This document shows, piece after piece, positions 16,611 to 26,443 of a stretch of 64,000 bases of DNA. The stretch is from JASHPR01 sp963739645 (GTDB lineage Bacteria; Actinomycetota; Actinomycetes; Streptosporangiales; Streptosporangiaceae). Under the pieces are notes generated by a model. It made no database searches. It was not told where the DNA came from and saw only the letters and a program-made list of their open reading frames with translations. Position numbers and translations under genes: made by a program. The stretch covers positions 62,001 through 126,000 of the forward strand of contig CAVUBM010000001.1 in NCBI GenBank assembly GCA_963739645.1, read 5' to 3'. The number at the start of each line of letters is the position of its first letter. Within the stretch, counting starts at the first letter, position 1.

Positions 16611-17731
16611 CTACCGGCGGACCGACCATCCGCCTGCGGCCAGCACCTCGATCAGCCGCTCGGCGGCGTCGGGCCGGACCGCGAGCTCGGCCACACCGAC
16701 CGGCACGCCAGGGGGGTGCTCAATGCCGACATCCTCGATGTTGACCCCCGCGTCACCCGCCGCCTGGAACAGCCTGGCCAGCTCGCCGGGCCGGTCGCTG
16801 ATGACCACCTGGACACCGGTGTAGGCGGGCGCCGGGCCGCCCCGCTTGCCGGGGATCCTGGCCACCCCCACTCCCCCGCGCTCGAGCAGAGCGGCCAGGT
16901 GCTTGACCGCTTCCTCGTCACCCTCGGCGATCGCGGCCAGCGTGGTGGCCGCCGCGGCCAGATCGGCGGCCAGCGCGGCCAGCACCTCGCCGGCGTGCGC
17001 CGCGTTGGCCGCGAGGATCTGCTGCCACAGGCCGGTGTCGCTGGCCGCGATCCTGGTCACGTCCCGCAGCCCCTGGCCGGCCAGGGCCAGCGCGCCAGAC
17101 GGCGCCTGCTCCAGCTGGGCGGCCATGGCCACGGCGACCGCGTGCGGGGCGTGTGAGACCAGCGCGACCCAGCGGTCGTGCTCGTCCGCGGGCAGGCGGA
17201 CCGGCTGGGCGCCGCAGGCCAGGGCCAGGCCGGTGACGGCGGCTACGGTGCCGGGCGTGGTCTCCGGCAGCGGGCAGATGACCCAGGGGCGGCCGAGGAA
17301 CAGGTCCGCTCTGGCGGCGGCGGGACCCGAGCGCTCGCGCCCGGACAGCGGATGCCCGCCGGCAAAGGAGGCCAGGTCGCAGCCGAGCTCGCGAGCGCGG
17401 GCCAGCGGCAGCTCCTTCACGCTGGCGACGTCGGTGTAGCAGCGGGCCAGGCCCCGGGCCTGAGCGGCGGCCAGCGTCGGCGCTATGGCCTCGGGCGGCA
17501 TGGCGAGGACGGCCAGGTCAGCCGGCCCCCGGGCGGGCCGCTGTCCGGCAGCTCGGCGCCGGCCCCGAGGTCGGCGGCGAGCCTGGCCGCGGCGGGATCG
17601 GTGTCCGCCAGCCAGACCTCGGCGCCGCGTTCGGAGAGCGCGAGCGCCACCGACGTGCCGATCAGGCCGGTTCCGATCACCACCACCGTGCGGGGGCCGG
17701 GGGCGGCGGTCCCGGCGGCCGGCCCGGTCAT
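16611..17731 (-). CDS. tyrA: Prephenate dehydrogenase with ACT domain (one frame break)
   Basis: About 374 residues after joining two frames near 17530. The N-terminal NAD site is RTVVVIGTGLIGTSVALALS; the catalytic domain has FAGGHPLSGRERSGPAAARA and VSHAPHAVAVAMAAQ; the C-terminal ACT domain begins VQVVISDRPGELARLF. It converts prephenate to hydroxyphenylpyruvate for tyrosine and may be feedback-controlled through the ACT domain. The ATG at 17731 overlaps the aroH stop as ATGA. The break lies in a C/G run (CCCGCCCGGGGG), which suggests a sequence error. Confidence 0.9.
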
Positions 17732-18090
17732 TGCGCGATGTCCAGGCGCAGCGCGGCCGCGCCACGCAGGTACACGTGCTGCACCGCGGAGCGCGGCGAG
17801 GCCGTCTCCACGTGCATCATGAGCCGGACCACGCGCGGCATCGCGCCCGGCACGTCGATCTCGCTGCAGCACAGCAGCGGCACGTCCTGGAAACCCAGCT
17901 TGCGCGCGGCGAGCGCGGGAAACTCGGCGTTCAGGTCGGGCGTGGCGCTGAACACGACGCTGATCACGTCGTCGGGGGTCAGCTTGTTGCGCGTCATGAC
18001 CTCGGTCACCAGCTCGGAGGTTCCGTCCAGGATCGCCGCGCTCTCGTTCGCGTCGACCTGGACCGCGCCCCGGATCGCCCTGACCGCCAC
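17728..18090 (-). CDS. aroH: Chorismate mutase, AroH class
   Basis: About 120 residues, the usual AroH length, from the GTG at 18090 with AGGA just upstream; the frame is open to 18141. Typical stretches are VRAIRGAVQVDANESAAI, VISVVFSATPDLNAEFPA, DVPLLCCSEIDVPGAMPR and VQHVYLRGAAALR. It rearranges chorismate to prephenate, and the next gene uses the product, so the pair forms a compact tyrosine module. Confidence 0.93.
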   Translation of the reverse strand: MAVRAIRGAVQVDANESAAILDGTSELVTEVMTRNKLTPDDVISVVFSATPDLNAEFPALAARKLGFQDVPLLCCSEIDVPGAMPRVVRLMMHVETASPRSAVQHVYLRGAAALRLDIAQ

Positions 18091-18159
18091 CGTCCTGCCT
18101 TTCCTCGCCGTCCTGCCTGGTCCCGCCCGGCATGAGGCCACGCGGGCTGGGTTCCTAGG

Positions 18160-18996
18160 CTATAGACCTACGGCCGCGTAGAGATCTCCAATTTCCCTTG
18201 TCGTCAGCCGCCGGGTGGTGCCGGGGCGGAGCGATCCCAGGGCGACCGGCCCCACGTGGGTGCGTACCAGCCTGCTGACCGGGTGGCCGACCTCGGCCAG
18301 CATCCGCCGCACGATGTGCTTGCGCCCCTCGTGCAGCGTGATCTCCACCAGGGCGCGGTTCCCGGCCCGCTCCACGACCCGGAAGTTGTCCGCGCTCGCC
18401 ACCCCATCCGACAGCTCGACCCCGGTGATCAGCTGGCGGCCGAGGTCCTTCGGCACCGGCCCGGCCACGTCGGCCAGGTAGGTCTTGAGCACGCCGTAAC
18501 GAGGGTGCGTCAGGCGGTGGGCCAGCTCCCCGTCGTTCATCAGCAGCATCAGGCCCTCGGTGTCGTAGTCGAGCCTGCCCACGTGGAACAGCCGCTCAGG
18601 CCGGTCACCGAGGTAATCGGCGATGGTCCGGCGGCCGCGGGTGTCCGACATCGTGGTCAGCACCCCGGCGGGCTTGTTCAGCGCGAGATAGACGAGGTCC
18701 TCGCGGGACGGAATCCGCCGCCCGTCGACCCGGATGACCTGGTGCTGCGGGTCGACCCTGGCCCCGAACCGGCGGACGATCTCGCCGTCGACCTCGACCC
18801 GGCCGTCGGCGATCATCTCCTCGCAGTGCCTGCGGCTGCCCACGCCCGCGGCGGCGAGCACCTTCTGCAGCCGGACGCCGTCCGGAACGTCGACGAGCGA
18901 GTCGCGGACCTCGCCCGCACCGTCCCAGCCGTCGTCCGCGGGGCGGGAGCGCCCGGGCCGGTCACGGCCCCGCGGGTCACGACCCTGCTGGCTCAT
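18160..18996 (-). CDS. rluB: 23S rRNA pseudouridine synthase RluB-like
   Basis: 278 residues. A basic, disordered N terminus (about 35 residues) is followed by an S4 domain (VRLQKVLAAAGVGSRRHCEE) and the catalytic domain, with the aspartate in HVGRLDYDTEGLMLLMNDGE. The C-terminal part has LHEGRKHIVRRMLAEVGHPV. Predicted to modify a uridine in the peptidyl-transferase region of 23S rRNA. It overlaps scpB by 20 bases, as in many actinobacterial genomes. Confidence 0.94.
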   Translation of the reverse strand: MSQQGRDPRGRDRPGRSRPADDGWDGAGEVRDSLVDVPDGVRLQKVLAAAGVGSRRHCEEMIADGRVEVDGEIVRRFGARVDPQHQVIRVDGRRIPSREDLVYLALNKPAGVLTTMSDTRGRRTIADYLGDRPERLFHVGRLDYDTEGLMLLMNDGELAHRLTHPRYGVLKTYLADVAGPVPKDLGRQLITGVELSDGVASADNFRVVERAGNRALVEITLHEGRKHIVRRMLAEVGHPVSRLVRTHVGPVALGSLRPGTTRRLTTREIGDLYAAVGL

Positions 18997-19648
18997 GACC
19001 CGCGTCAGCCTCGTCGTCCAGGTGGTCGGGCAGGAACGGGGCGAGCTCCGGCAGCGCGTCCAGGTCGGGCAGCCCGAGCCGCTCCAGGAAGTACGACGTG
19101 GTCGCGAACAGGATCGCGCCCGTTTCCTGGTCGGTGCCTGCCTCTTCCACCAGGCCGCGGAGCACCAGCGTGCGGATCACGCCGTCGCAGTTGACGCCGC
19201 GTACGGCGGAGATCCGGGCCCGGCTCACCGGCTGCCGGTAGGCGACCACGGCCAGGGTCTCCAGCGCCGCCTGGGTCAGCCGGACCTCCTGGCCGTCGCT
19301 CACGAAGCGCTCCACGACCGGAGCGCACTCCTCCCGCGTGTAGTAACGCCAGCCGCCTGCCACCTCCCGCAGGTCGAAGCCGCGCTGCTGAGCGGTGTAC
19401 GACGCGGCGAGTTCCGTCAGGGCGGCCGTAACCTCCGCGCGCGGCCGCTCGAGCACCTGCGCGATGACGACATCGGAGACCGGTTCATCTGCCACCAGCA
19501 TGATGGCTTCCAGGCTAGCCCGCAGCCCGGGGACACCGTCGTCCTCGTGTGCGGGCCCGGCCTCGCCAGTGGCGGGCGCGGTCACCGCATCGCCGTCGCC
19601 CGCCGCGCCGGTGGTATCGCCCGGCCCGGGGCCGGATCCGCTGTGCAT
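18977..19648 (-). CDS. scpB: Segregation and condensation protein B
   Basis: 223 residues: an acidic N terminus, then two winged-helix domains with LRASLEAIMLVADEPVSDVV, TQAALETLAVVAYRQPVSRA and ISAVRGVNCDGVIRTLVLRG, which is diagnostic of ScpB. It joins ScpA and SMC in the condensin complex. It starts three bases after the scpA stop, so it is translationally linked. Confidence 0.95.
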   Translation of the reverse strand: MHSGSGPGPGDTTGAAGDGDAVTAPATGEAGPAHEDDGVPGLRASLEAIMLVADEPVSDVVIAQVLERPRAEVTAALTELAASYTAQQRGFDLREVAGGWRYYTREECAPVVERFVSDGQEVRLTQAALETLAVVAYRQPVSRARISAVRGVNCDGVIRTLVLRGLVEEAGTDQETGAILFATTSYFLERLGLPDLDALPELAPFLPDHLDDEADAGHEPAGS

Positions 19649-19651
19649 CAG

Positions 19652-20492
19652 TTACTCATCGGCTTTCTGGTCATTCGCTGTGTCATCACGCTCATCGTCC
19701 TCGTCCCGCTGATCGCCCGCTATCCAGCTCACGTAGAGATCACCGAGCGGGGCGATCTGGTCGAACGAGACACGGCCGCGGCGGTAGAGCTCGAGCACCG
19801 CGAGGAAGCGCGCGACGACCTCGTAGGTCCCGTCGCAGTCCGAGGTCAGCTGCCGGAACGTGGCCCGGCGCAGCCGGGCCAGCCGCCCGGACAGGATCTC
19901 GGCCTGCTCGCGGATGCTGGTGCGGGGCACGTGCAGGTGCGCCACGGAGACCACCGGCGGCCTCCGGGGCGCCAGCGCGCGGGCCGCGATCGCCGCGAAC
20001 TCGGCCGGGCCGAGGCCGAGCAGCACCTCGGGCAGCAGGTCGACGAAGCGGGGTTCCATCGGCACCCGCCGCGGGAACCTGCCGCCCGGCCGCGGCCATC
20101 CTGCTCGCCAGCACCGCCACGACCTCCTTGTACGCGCGGTACTGCAGCAGCCGGGCGAACAGCAGGTCCCTGGCCTCCAGCAGGGCGAGGTCCTCCTCGT
20201 CATCGACCTCCCCGGCCGGCAGCAGCCGGGCGGCCTTGAGGTCGAGCAGGGTCGCGGCGACCACGAGGAAATAGCTCGCCTGGTCCAGGTCCCACGCGTC
20301 CGCGCGGGCCCGGATGTAAGCGATGAACTCGTCGGTGACGCTGGACAGCGCGATCTCGGTTATGTCCAGCTTGTGCTTGGAGATCAGCGCCAGCAGCAGA
20401 TCGAACGGGCCCTCGAACACGTCGAGGTGCACCTCGAACCCGCCACCGGACCGGATATCGCCCGGTTCATCCACCATGGTTGTCGTTGTCAT
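19652..20492 (-). CDS. scpA: Segregation and condensation protein A (one frame break)
   Basis: About 280 residues across two frames joined near 20090. The N part has FEVHLDVFEGPFDLLLALIS and KHKLDITEIALSSVTDEFIA, the kleisin N-terminal helix bundle; the C part has LTSDCDGTYEVVARFLAVLE and FDQIAPLGDLYVSWIAGD, the winged helix that binds the SMC head. An acidic tail follows. The break sits in CGGCCGCGGCC, so an assembly indel is likely. Confidence 0.92.
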
Positions 20493-20647
20493 TCAGAACT
20501 CGTAGCCCTCGTCATTCCGGCCTTCTGTCCCGGAGCCTGCGGGCCACCAGGCTCTTCTGGGGTGGTGCTCCCTGCCGCCAGCATGGCGCGGGGCTCAACC
20601 TCCCGCCCGCGCGGCGGGGCGAAGCAACTCGGCGACTCCGGGCAGGC

Positions 20648-21538
20648 TTACCCGCGAACGTCGCCCTGGCGCCACCGATCCAGTACCTCCTTCGCCAGCT
20701 CCCGGTAGGAGTTTGCCGCATTGGATGTCGGGTCGAAGCGGGTGATCGGCTCACCCGCCACGGTGGCGTCAGGGAACCGCACGGTCCGGCTGATCACCGT
20801 GTGGTAGACCTTGTCGCCGAAACCCTTCGACGACGCCGGCCAGGACCTCCCGGGTAGTGCAGCGTGCGCGAGTCGTACATCGTGGCCAGCAGGCCGTCGA
20901 GCACCAGCTTCGGGCTGAGCCTCGTGGACACCTTGTCGATGGTCTCCATCAGCAGGGCCACGCCGCGCAGCGCGAAGTACTCGCACTCCAGCGGCACGAT
21001 CACGCCGTCGGCGCAGGCCAGCGCGTTGACCGTGAGCAGCCCGAGCGAGGGCTGGCAGTCGATCAGGATGATGTCGTATTCGGGGATGACCGGCTGCAGC
21101 GACGCGGCCGAGCACGAACTCGCGGCCGACCTCGTGGACCAGCTGGACCTCGGCCCCGGACAGGTCGATGTTGCTCGGCAGCAGGTCCATGCCGTCGACA
21201 TTGGTCTTGAACAGGACGTCGTGCGCGCTGACGTCGCGCTCCATGAGCAGGTTGTAGATCGTCACGTCGAGCTCGTGGGGCTGGATGCCCAGGCCCACCG
21301 ACAGCGCGCCCTGCGGATCGAAGTCGACGAGCAGCACGCGGCGGCCGTGCTCGGCCAGCGCCGCGCCCAGGTTGATGGTGGTGGTCGTCTTGCCGACGCC
21401 GCCCTTCTGGTTGCAGACCGCCGCGACCCGGGCCGGGCCGTGCGTCATCAGCGGCTCGGGGTCGGGGAAAACGGGAAGCGGCCGACCGGTAGGACCAAGC
21501 ACTCCGGGCCTGACCTCCAAGGTTCGGGACGCTGCCAC
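20648..21538 (-). CDS. parA: ParA-family ATPase (two frame breaks)
   Basis: About 295 residues. The deviant Walker A is CNQKGGVGKTTTTINLGAAL; Walker A' continues LLVDFDPQGALSVGLG; the central part, in a second frame between about 21110 and 20850, has YDIILIDCQPSLGLLTVNAL. It returns to the first frame for VYHTVISRTVRFPDATVAGE. This is the chromosomal ParA-like protein always beside scpAB in actinobacteria, distinct from the oriC-linked ParA. GTG start at 21538. Confidence 0.9.
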   Translation of the reverse strand: MAASRTLEVRPGVLGPTGRPLPVFPDPEPLMTHGPARVAAVCNQKGGVGKTTTTINLGAALAEHGRRVLLVDFDPQGALSVGLGIQPHELDVTIYNLLMERDVSAHDVLFKTNVDGMDLLPSNIDLSGAEVQLVHEVGREFVLGRVAAAGHPRIRHHPDRLPALARAAHGQRAGLRRRRDRAAGVRVLRAARRGPADGDHRQGVHEAQPEAGARRPAGHDVRLAHAALPGRSWPASSKGFGDKVYHTVISRTVRFPDATVAGEPITRFDPTSNAANSYRELAKEVLDRWRQGDVRG

Positions 21539-21664
21539 AGTTACTGCACCTCCCCGCGGGCGCCGTGAAGCGCCCGCTGAAATCCCGGACTCTAGGCGAG
21601 GCTAGGCGCTTGGGCATGGAGCGGCAAGCCGACTCACCGTTTGACGGAACATCGGTATCAACGC

Positions 21665-22691
21665 TTACCCCAGCGCACGGGGATGCGCGCCGGCGTAGAC
21701 CTCGCGCAGCCGATCCACCGTGACCAGGGTGTAGACCTGGGTGGTGGTCACCGAGGCGTGGCCGAGCAGCTCCTGCACGACCCGCACGTCCGCGCCCCCG
21801 TCCAGGAGGTGGGTGGCGAACGAATGCCGCAGGGTGTGCGGCGACACCTCGGCGATCCCGGCCCTCCGGCCCGCGGCCCGCAGCACGGCCCACGCACCCT
21901 GCCTGGTCAGCCGCCCGCCGCGCGCGTTCAGGAACACGGCGGGGCTGGCGGAGACCCGGCGCGCCGCCACGGCGAGGGCCGGGCGCGCCCGGACCAGGTA
22001 CGGCTCCAGCGCCGGCCGGGCGTAGCTGCCGACCGGGACGATCCGCTGCTTCTGCCCCTTGCCGGACAGCCGGACGCAGGCAGGCAGCGCTGTCTGAGTG
22101 GCCTTACGCCAGACGCCGCCGCCAGCTCCCCCGCGCCAGCAGGCCCGTCGGGTCGCGCCAGGTCGAGGTCGTCGACGTCCAGCGCGGTCGCCTCGGAGAT
22201 CCGGGCCCCGGTCCCGTACAGCAGCTCCAGCAGGGCGCGGTCCCGCAGCGCCCGGGGCCGTCTCCGCCGCTCGCCGCCTCCAGCAGCCGCTCCACGTCGG
22301 GGACGGAGATCGCCCTGGGCAGCCGCCGCGGTGGCGCCGGCGGCCGGACCAGCCGGGCCGGGTCCGACGGGGCCAGCCCCTCGGCCAGGGCGAACGCGTG
22401 CAGGCCGCGCACGGCGACCACGGCGCGCCCGGCCGAGCTGGCCGCCAGCGGCGGGTGGTCCGCGTCCCCCTCGCGCAGCCCGGCCAGGTAGTCGGCCACG
22501 TCCTGGGTGGTCACCTCGCCGATACCCGTCGTGCCGGCCGCCGCCAGCGTGGCCGCGTAGCGCCGCAGGTCACGGCGGTAGGCCTCGAGCGTGTGGGCGG
22601 CCAGGCCGCGCTCGACCATCAGGTGGTCGAGGTAGCGCTTGATCGCGTCGTCGAGGCCGGTGGACGGGATGGTCTCAGCTGAGCACCTCAC
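21665..22691 (-). CDS. xerD: Tyrosine recombinase XerD (two frame breaks)
   Basis: About 340 residues. The core-binding domain has IKRYLDHLMVERGLAAHTLE and AYRRDLRRYAATL; the catalytic domain, reached by frame changes near 22255 and 22115, carries the ARISE arginine block and later SPHTLRHSFATHLLDGGADV, ELLGHASVTTTQVYT with the Tyr nucleophile. The frame begins with a GTG at 22691 overlapping the ald stop; no ATG is available. It resolves chromosome dimers with XerC. Syntenic with the mycobacterial locus. Confidence 0.9.
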
Positions 22692-23790
22692 TCGCCGGGG
22701 TCCAGGGCAGGCCGAGCGCCTCGCCGACGCGTCGTAGGTGATCACGCCCTCGTAGGTGTTCAGCCCGAGCGCGAACGCCGGGTCCGCGCGCAGCGCGTCC
22801 CGCCAGCCCCGGTTCGCGATCTCCACCACGTACGGCAGGGTGACGTTGGTCAGCGCGTAGGTCGAGGTGTGCGGCACCGCGCCGGGCATGTTCGCGACGC
22901 AGTAGAACAGCGAGTCGTGCACCGCGTAGGTCGGGTCGTCGTGCGTGGTCGGATGGGAGTCCTCGAAGCAGCCGCCCTGGTCGATCGAGATGTCGACGAG
23001 CACCGAGCCCGGCTTCATCCGCGACACGAGCTCGTTGGAGATCAGCTTGGGTGCCTTGGCGCCCGGCACGAGCACGGCGCCGATGACCAGGTCGGCGTCG
23101 ATCACCGCGCGCTCGATCTCGTAGGCGTTGGACGCGACGGTCTGGCAGTGACCCTGGTAGATGGCGTCCGCCTGGCGCAGCCTGGCGACGTTCTTGTCGA
23201 CCAGCAGCACCTCGGCCTGCATGCCGAGCGCGATCGCCGCCGCGTTCATGCCGGACACGCCGGCGCCGAGGACCACGACCTTGGCCGCGTAGACGCCGGA
23301 GCACGCCGCCCATCAGCACGCCCCGGCCGCCGCCGTCGCGCTGCAGGTGGTGGGCGCCGACCTGGGGCGCCATCCGGCCGGCGACCTCGGACATCGGGGC
23401 GAGCAGCGGCAGCGAGCCGTCCGCCAGCTGCACGGTCTCGTAGGCGATCGCGGTGATGCCCGATGCGAGCAGCGCGTCGGTGCACTCCCGGGACGCGGCG
23501 AGGTGCAGGTAGGTGAACAGCACCTGGTCCTTGCGCATCCGGTGGTACTCCTCCGCGATCGGCTCCTTGACCTTGAGGATCAGGTCACCGGTCTGCCACA
23601 CGTCGTCGGCGGTCGGCAGGATCGCCGCGCCAGCGGCGACGAAGTCCTCGTCGGGGATCGAGGAGCCGACGCCGGCGTCCTGCTCGACGAAGACCTCGTG
23701 ACCGGCCCGGACCAGCTCGTGCACGCCGGACGGTGTGATCGCCACGCGGTACTCGTGGTTCTTGACCTCCTTGGGGATGCCGACCTTCAT
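22675..23790 (-). CDS. ald: Alanine dehydrogenase (two frame breaks)
   Basis: About 371 residues. N part: MKVGIPKEVKNHEYRVAITP with the substrate lysine region, then KVKEPIAEEYHRMRKDQVLF. The central part, in a second frame from about 23300 to 22730, has VLGAGVSGMNAAAIALGMQA (NAD site) and SVLVDISIDQGGCFEDSHPT. It returns to the first frame for the final ALGLPWTPASEVLS. It interconverts alanine and pyruvate plus ammonia. ATG at 23790 behind AGGAAGGA. Confidence 0.92.
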   Translation of the reverse strand: MKVGIPKEVKNHEYRVAITPSGVHELVRAGHEVFVEQDAGVGSSIPDEDFVAAGAAILPTADDVWQTGDLILKVKEPIAEEYHRMRKDQVLFTYLHLAASRECTDALLASGITAIAYETVQLADGSLPLLAPMSEVAGRMAPQVGAHHLQRDGGGRGVLMGGVLRRLRGQGRGPRRRRVRHERGGDRARHAGRGAAGRQERRQAAPGGRHLPGSLPDRRVQRLRDRARGDRRRPGHRRRARAGRQGTQADLQRARVADEAGLGARRHLDRPGRLLRGLPSDHARRPDLRGARLAVLLRREHARRGAAHLDLRADQRHPAVRGGDREPGLAGRAARGPGVRARAEHLRGRDHLRRVGEALGLPWTPASEVLS

Positions 23791-23875
23791 GGCACCCAGT
23801 CCTTCCTGGTCGCCGGGGCCTCCCCCGGCCCCGTTGCCGGGAAGGTCCACACCGGGCGCGTGCCGCACCCGCCGG

Positions 23876-24511
23876 TCAGCACTCGGGGGCCTCCGCGTCC
23901 CGCAGCGCGGTGAACCCACCCTGGCGGGCCGCATATGCGGACAAGATACCTAGTGCAGTGACACCGTTGTGCAGCTCACCCGCAAGAACCTTGGCCACCA
24001 GCTCGTCCAGGTCCACCCAGGCGACGAGCAGGTGGGCCTCCTCGTGGACCGGCACGAACGAGCGCTCGGAGTCCGGAACCTCGTTCAGGCCGCGGGCACA
24101 GAAGATCCTGAGCCGCTCGGTGCTGATGCCCGGCGAGGAAAAGAAGTCGACGAGCACGCGCCAGTCCGCCGCCCGGTACCCGGCCTCCTCAAGCAGCTCG
24201 CGCTGGGCGGTGACCAGGGTCGGCTCGCCCGCCACGTCCCGCAGGCCGGCCGGGATTTCCCACAGCTGCCTGCCGACCGGGTGCCGGTACTGGCGGATCA
24301 GCAGCACCCGCCCGGCCTCGTCGAGGGCCAGCACGGCGACCGCGCCGGGATGCTCGAGGATGTCCCTGGCCACCGCGTCGCCGTCGCCGGGCATCCGCAC
24401 CAGGTCCCGGCGGAGGCGTACCAGGCTGCCGTCGCCCAGGACGGCGGACGAGGTCACCGGCCAGCGGTCGGTTATGTCGCGAATGTCCAGATCCTCCGCC
24501 GCTCCGCTCAC
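23876..24511 (-). CDS. NUDIX hydrolase (ADP-ribose pyrophosphatase type)
   Basis: About 211 residues. The Nudix box GLRDVAGEPTLVTAQRELLE plus EAGY matches Gx5Ex7REUxEExGU, and VAVLALDEAGRVLLIRQYRH precedes it as in ADP-ribose pyrophosphatases. I choose the GTG at 24511 because GGCAGGAG lies eight bases upstream and this removes an overlap with pyrG; the frame is open to 24589. Conserved neighbour of pyrG and xerD in actinobacteria. Confidence 0.92.
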   Translation of the reverse strand: MSGAAEDLDIRDITDRWPVTSSAVLGDGSLVRLRRDLVRMPGDGDAVARDILEHPGAVAVLALDEAGRVLLIRQYRHPVGRQLWEIPAGLRDVAGEPTLVTAQRELLEEAGYRAADWRVLVDFFSSPGISTERLRIFCARGLNEVPDSERSFVPVHEEAHLLVAWVDLDELVAKVLAGELHNGVTALGILSAYAARQGGFTALRDAEAPEC

Positions 24512-24548
24512 GTCCGCAGCTCCTGCCTCACAGTTATCAGCGATACGG

Positions 24549-26342
24549 CTACCGGCCGCGCTGATCCATCCTCCCGCAGTGCCGGTCACGCCGTCGCAGC
24601 GGCCCTGGGCCGGCCGCGGCCACGGGATCGGCGGCGGGCATGGCTCGCGACCGCTCGAGCGCGGCGTCCACCAGCCCGCTGAACAGCGGATGCGGCCGGG
24701 TGGGCCGGGACAGGAACTCCGGGTGCGCCTGGGTGGCCACGAAGAACGGGTGCACGCTGCGCGGCAGCTCCACGAACTCCACCAGCAGCCCGTCGGGCGA
24801 CAGGCCGGAGCAGATCAGGCCCGCGCGCTCCAGGATGTCCCGGTAGGCGTTGTTGACCTCGTACCGGTGCCGGTGCCGCTCCTCCACCACGTCGGTGCCG
24901 TACAGCTCGCGGACCAGGCTGCCCTCGGCCAGCACCGCGGGGTACAGGCCCAGCCGCATGGTGCCGCCCATGTCCCGCTCCCCGGCCACGACGTCCTCCT
25001 GGCCGGCCATGGTGGCGATCACCGGGTGCGGCGCCGTGGGGTCGAACTCCGCGCTGTTGGCCCCGTCCAGGCCGGCCAGGTCCCGCGCCACCTCGATGGC
25101 CATGCACTGCAGCCCGAGGCACAGCCCGAGCAGCGGAATGCCGTTCTCGCGAGCGTAGCGGACAGCCCCGATCTTGCCCTCGATGCCGCGGACGCCGAAA
25201 CCGCCGGGCACGAGGATCCCGTCCACGCCGTCGAGCTGCCGCGCCGCGCCCTCGGGGGTCTCGCAGTCGTCGCTGGTCACCCACCGGATGTTGACCCTGG
25301 CGTCGTTGCCGAACCCGCCCGCCCGCAGCGCCTCGGCCGGCGACAGGTAGGCGTCGGGCAGGTCCACGTACTTGCCGACCAGCGCGATCGTGACGCTGCG
25401 GGCCGGCCGGTGCACCCGGCGCAGCAGCTCGTCCCAGTCGCTCCAGTCGACGTCGCGGAACGGCAGCCCGAGCCTGCGCACCACGTAGGCGTCCAGGCCC
25501 TCGGAGTGCAGCACCTTGGGGATGTCGTAGATCGACAGCGCGTCGGCGGCGGACACCACCGCCTCCTCGTCCACGTCGCACATGAGGCTGATCTTGCGCT
25601 TCAGCTCGCCGCTGATCGGCCGGTCCGAGCGGCACACGATCGCGTCGGGCTGGATGCCGATGCTGCGCAGCGCGGCCACCGAGTGCTGGGTGGGCTTGGT
25701 CTTCAGCTCCCCGGACGGCCCGATGTACGGCAGCAGCGAGACGTGCAGGAAGAAGCTGCGGTCCCGGCCGATCTCGTGCCGGATCTGCCGGATCGCCTCC
25801 AGGAACGGCTGGGACTCGATGTCGCCGACCGTGCCGCCGACCTCGGTGATGACGACGTCGACCTCGGGGCCGCCCATGGCCATGATGCGCGACTTGATCT
25901 CGTTGGTGATGTGCGGGATCACCTGGACGGTGTCGCCCAGGTAGTCGCCGCGCCGCTCCTTGGCGATCACGCTGGAGTAGATCTGCCCGGTGGTGACGTT
26001 CGCCGAGCCCTGCAGCCTGGTGTCGAGGAACCGCTCGTAGTGCCCCACGTCCAGGTCGGTTTCGGTGCCGTCGTCGGTGACGAACACCTCGCCGTGCTGG
26101 AAGGGGTTCATGGTCCCGGGGTCGACGTTGAGGTAGGGGTCGAGCTTCTGCATGTTGACCCGCAACCCGCGGAGCTTTAGCAGGCGGCCCAGGCTGGAGG
26201 CGGTGAGCCCCTTGCCGAGACTGGACGCCACGCCCCCGGTGACGAAGAGGTGTCTGGTAGAAACCGGCCGTGATGAATGCGGTGCCGTGGCCAAAGTAAT
26301 GGCTCCCGTGGTCTTTGCCCTGCGGTAAATCCGCCGGTCCAC
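24549..26342 (-). CDS. pyrG: CTP synthase
   Basis: Up to 597 residues. The synthetase domain starts RHLFVTGGVASSLGKGLTAS and has LDPYLNVDPGTMNPFQHGEV. The glutaminase domain has the nucleophile Cys in LLGLCLGLQCMAIEVA and the His-Glu pair in ATQAHPEFLSRP. It makes CTP from UTP and glutamine in the cytosol. The annotated GTG at 26342 gives a long leader; a TTG at 26294 behind GGGAG is a good alternative. The frame is intact. First gene of the minus-strand block running to der. Confidence 0.96.
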   Translation of the reverse strand: MDRRIYRRAKTTGAITLATAPHSSRPVSTRHLFVTGGVASSLGKGLTASSLGRLLKLRGLRVNMQKLDPYLNVDPGTMNPFQHGEVFVTDDGTETDLDVGHYERFLDTRLQGSANVTTGQIYSSVIAKERRGDYLGDTVQVIPHITNEIKSRIMAMGGPEVDVVITEVGGTVGDIESQPFLEAIRQIRHEIGRDRSFFLHVSLLPYIGPSGELKTKPTQHSVAALRSIGIQPDAIVCRSDRPISGELKRKISLMCDVDEEAVVSAADALSIYDIPKVLHSEGLDAYVVRRLGLPFRDVDWSDWDELLRRVHRPARSVTIALVGKYVDLPDAYLSPAEALRAGGFGNDARVNIRWVTSDDCETPEGAARQLDGVDGILVPGGFGVRGIEGKIGAVRYARENGIPLLGLCLGLQCMAIEVARDLAGLDGANSAEFDPTAPHPVIATMAGQEDVVAGERDMGGTMRLGLYPAVLAEGSLVRELYGTDVVEERHRHRYEVNNAYRDILERAGLICSGLSPDGLLVEFVELPRSVHPFFVATQAHPEFLSRPTRPHPLFSGLVDAALERSRAMPAADPVAAAGPGPLRRRDRHCGRMDQRGR

Positions 26343-26443
26343 GGGGTATCAGAATATCAGCCGGACGGCACCAGACTCAGCATCAACACCGAACGGTCTT
26401 CGCTTGCACCCCCTGTGACCTGGTACAAAGCCGTCATTACCGG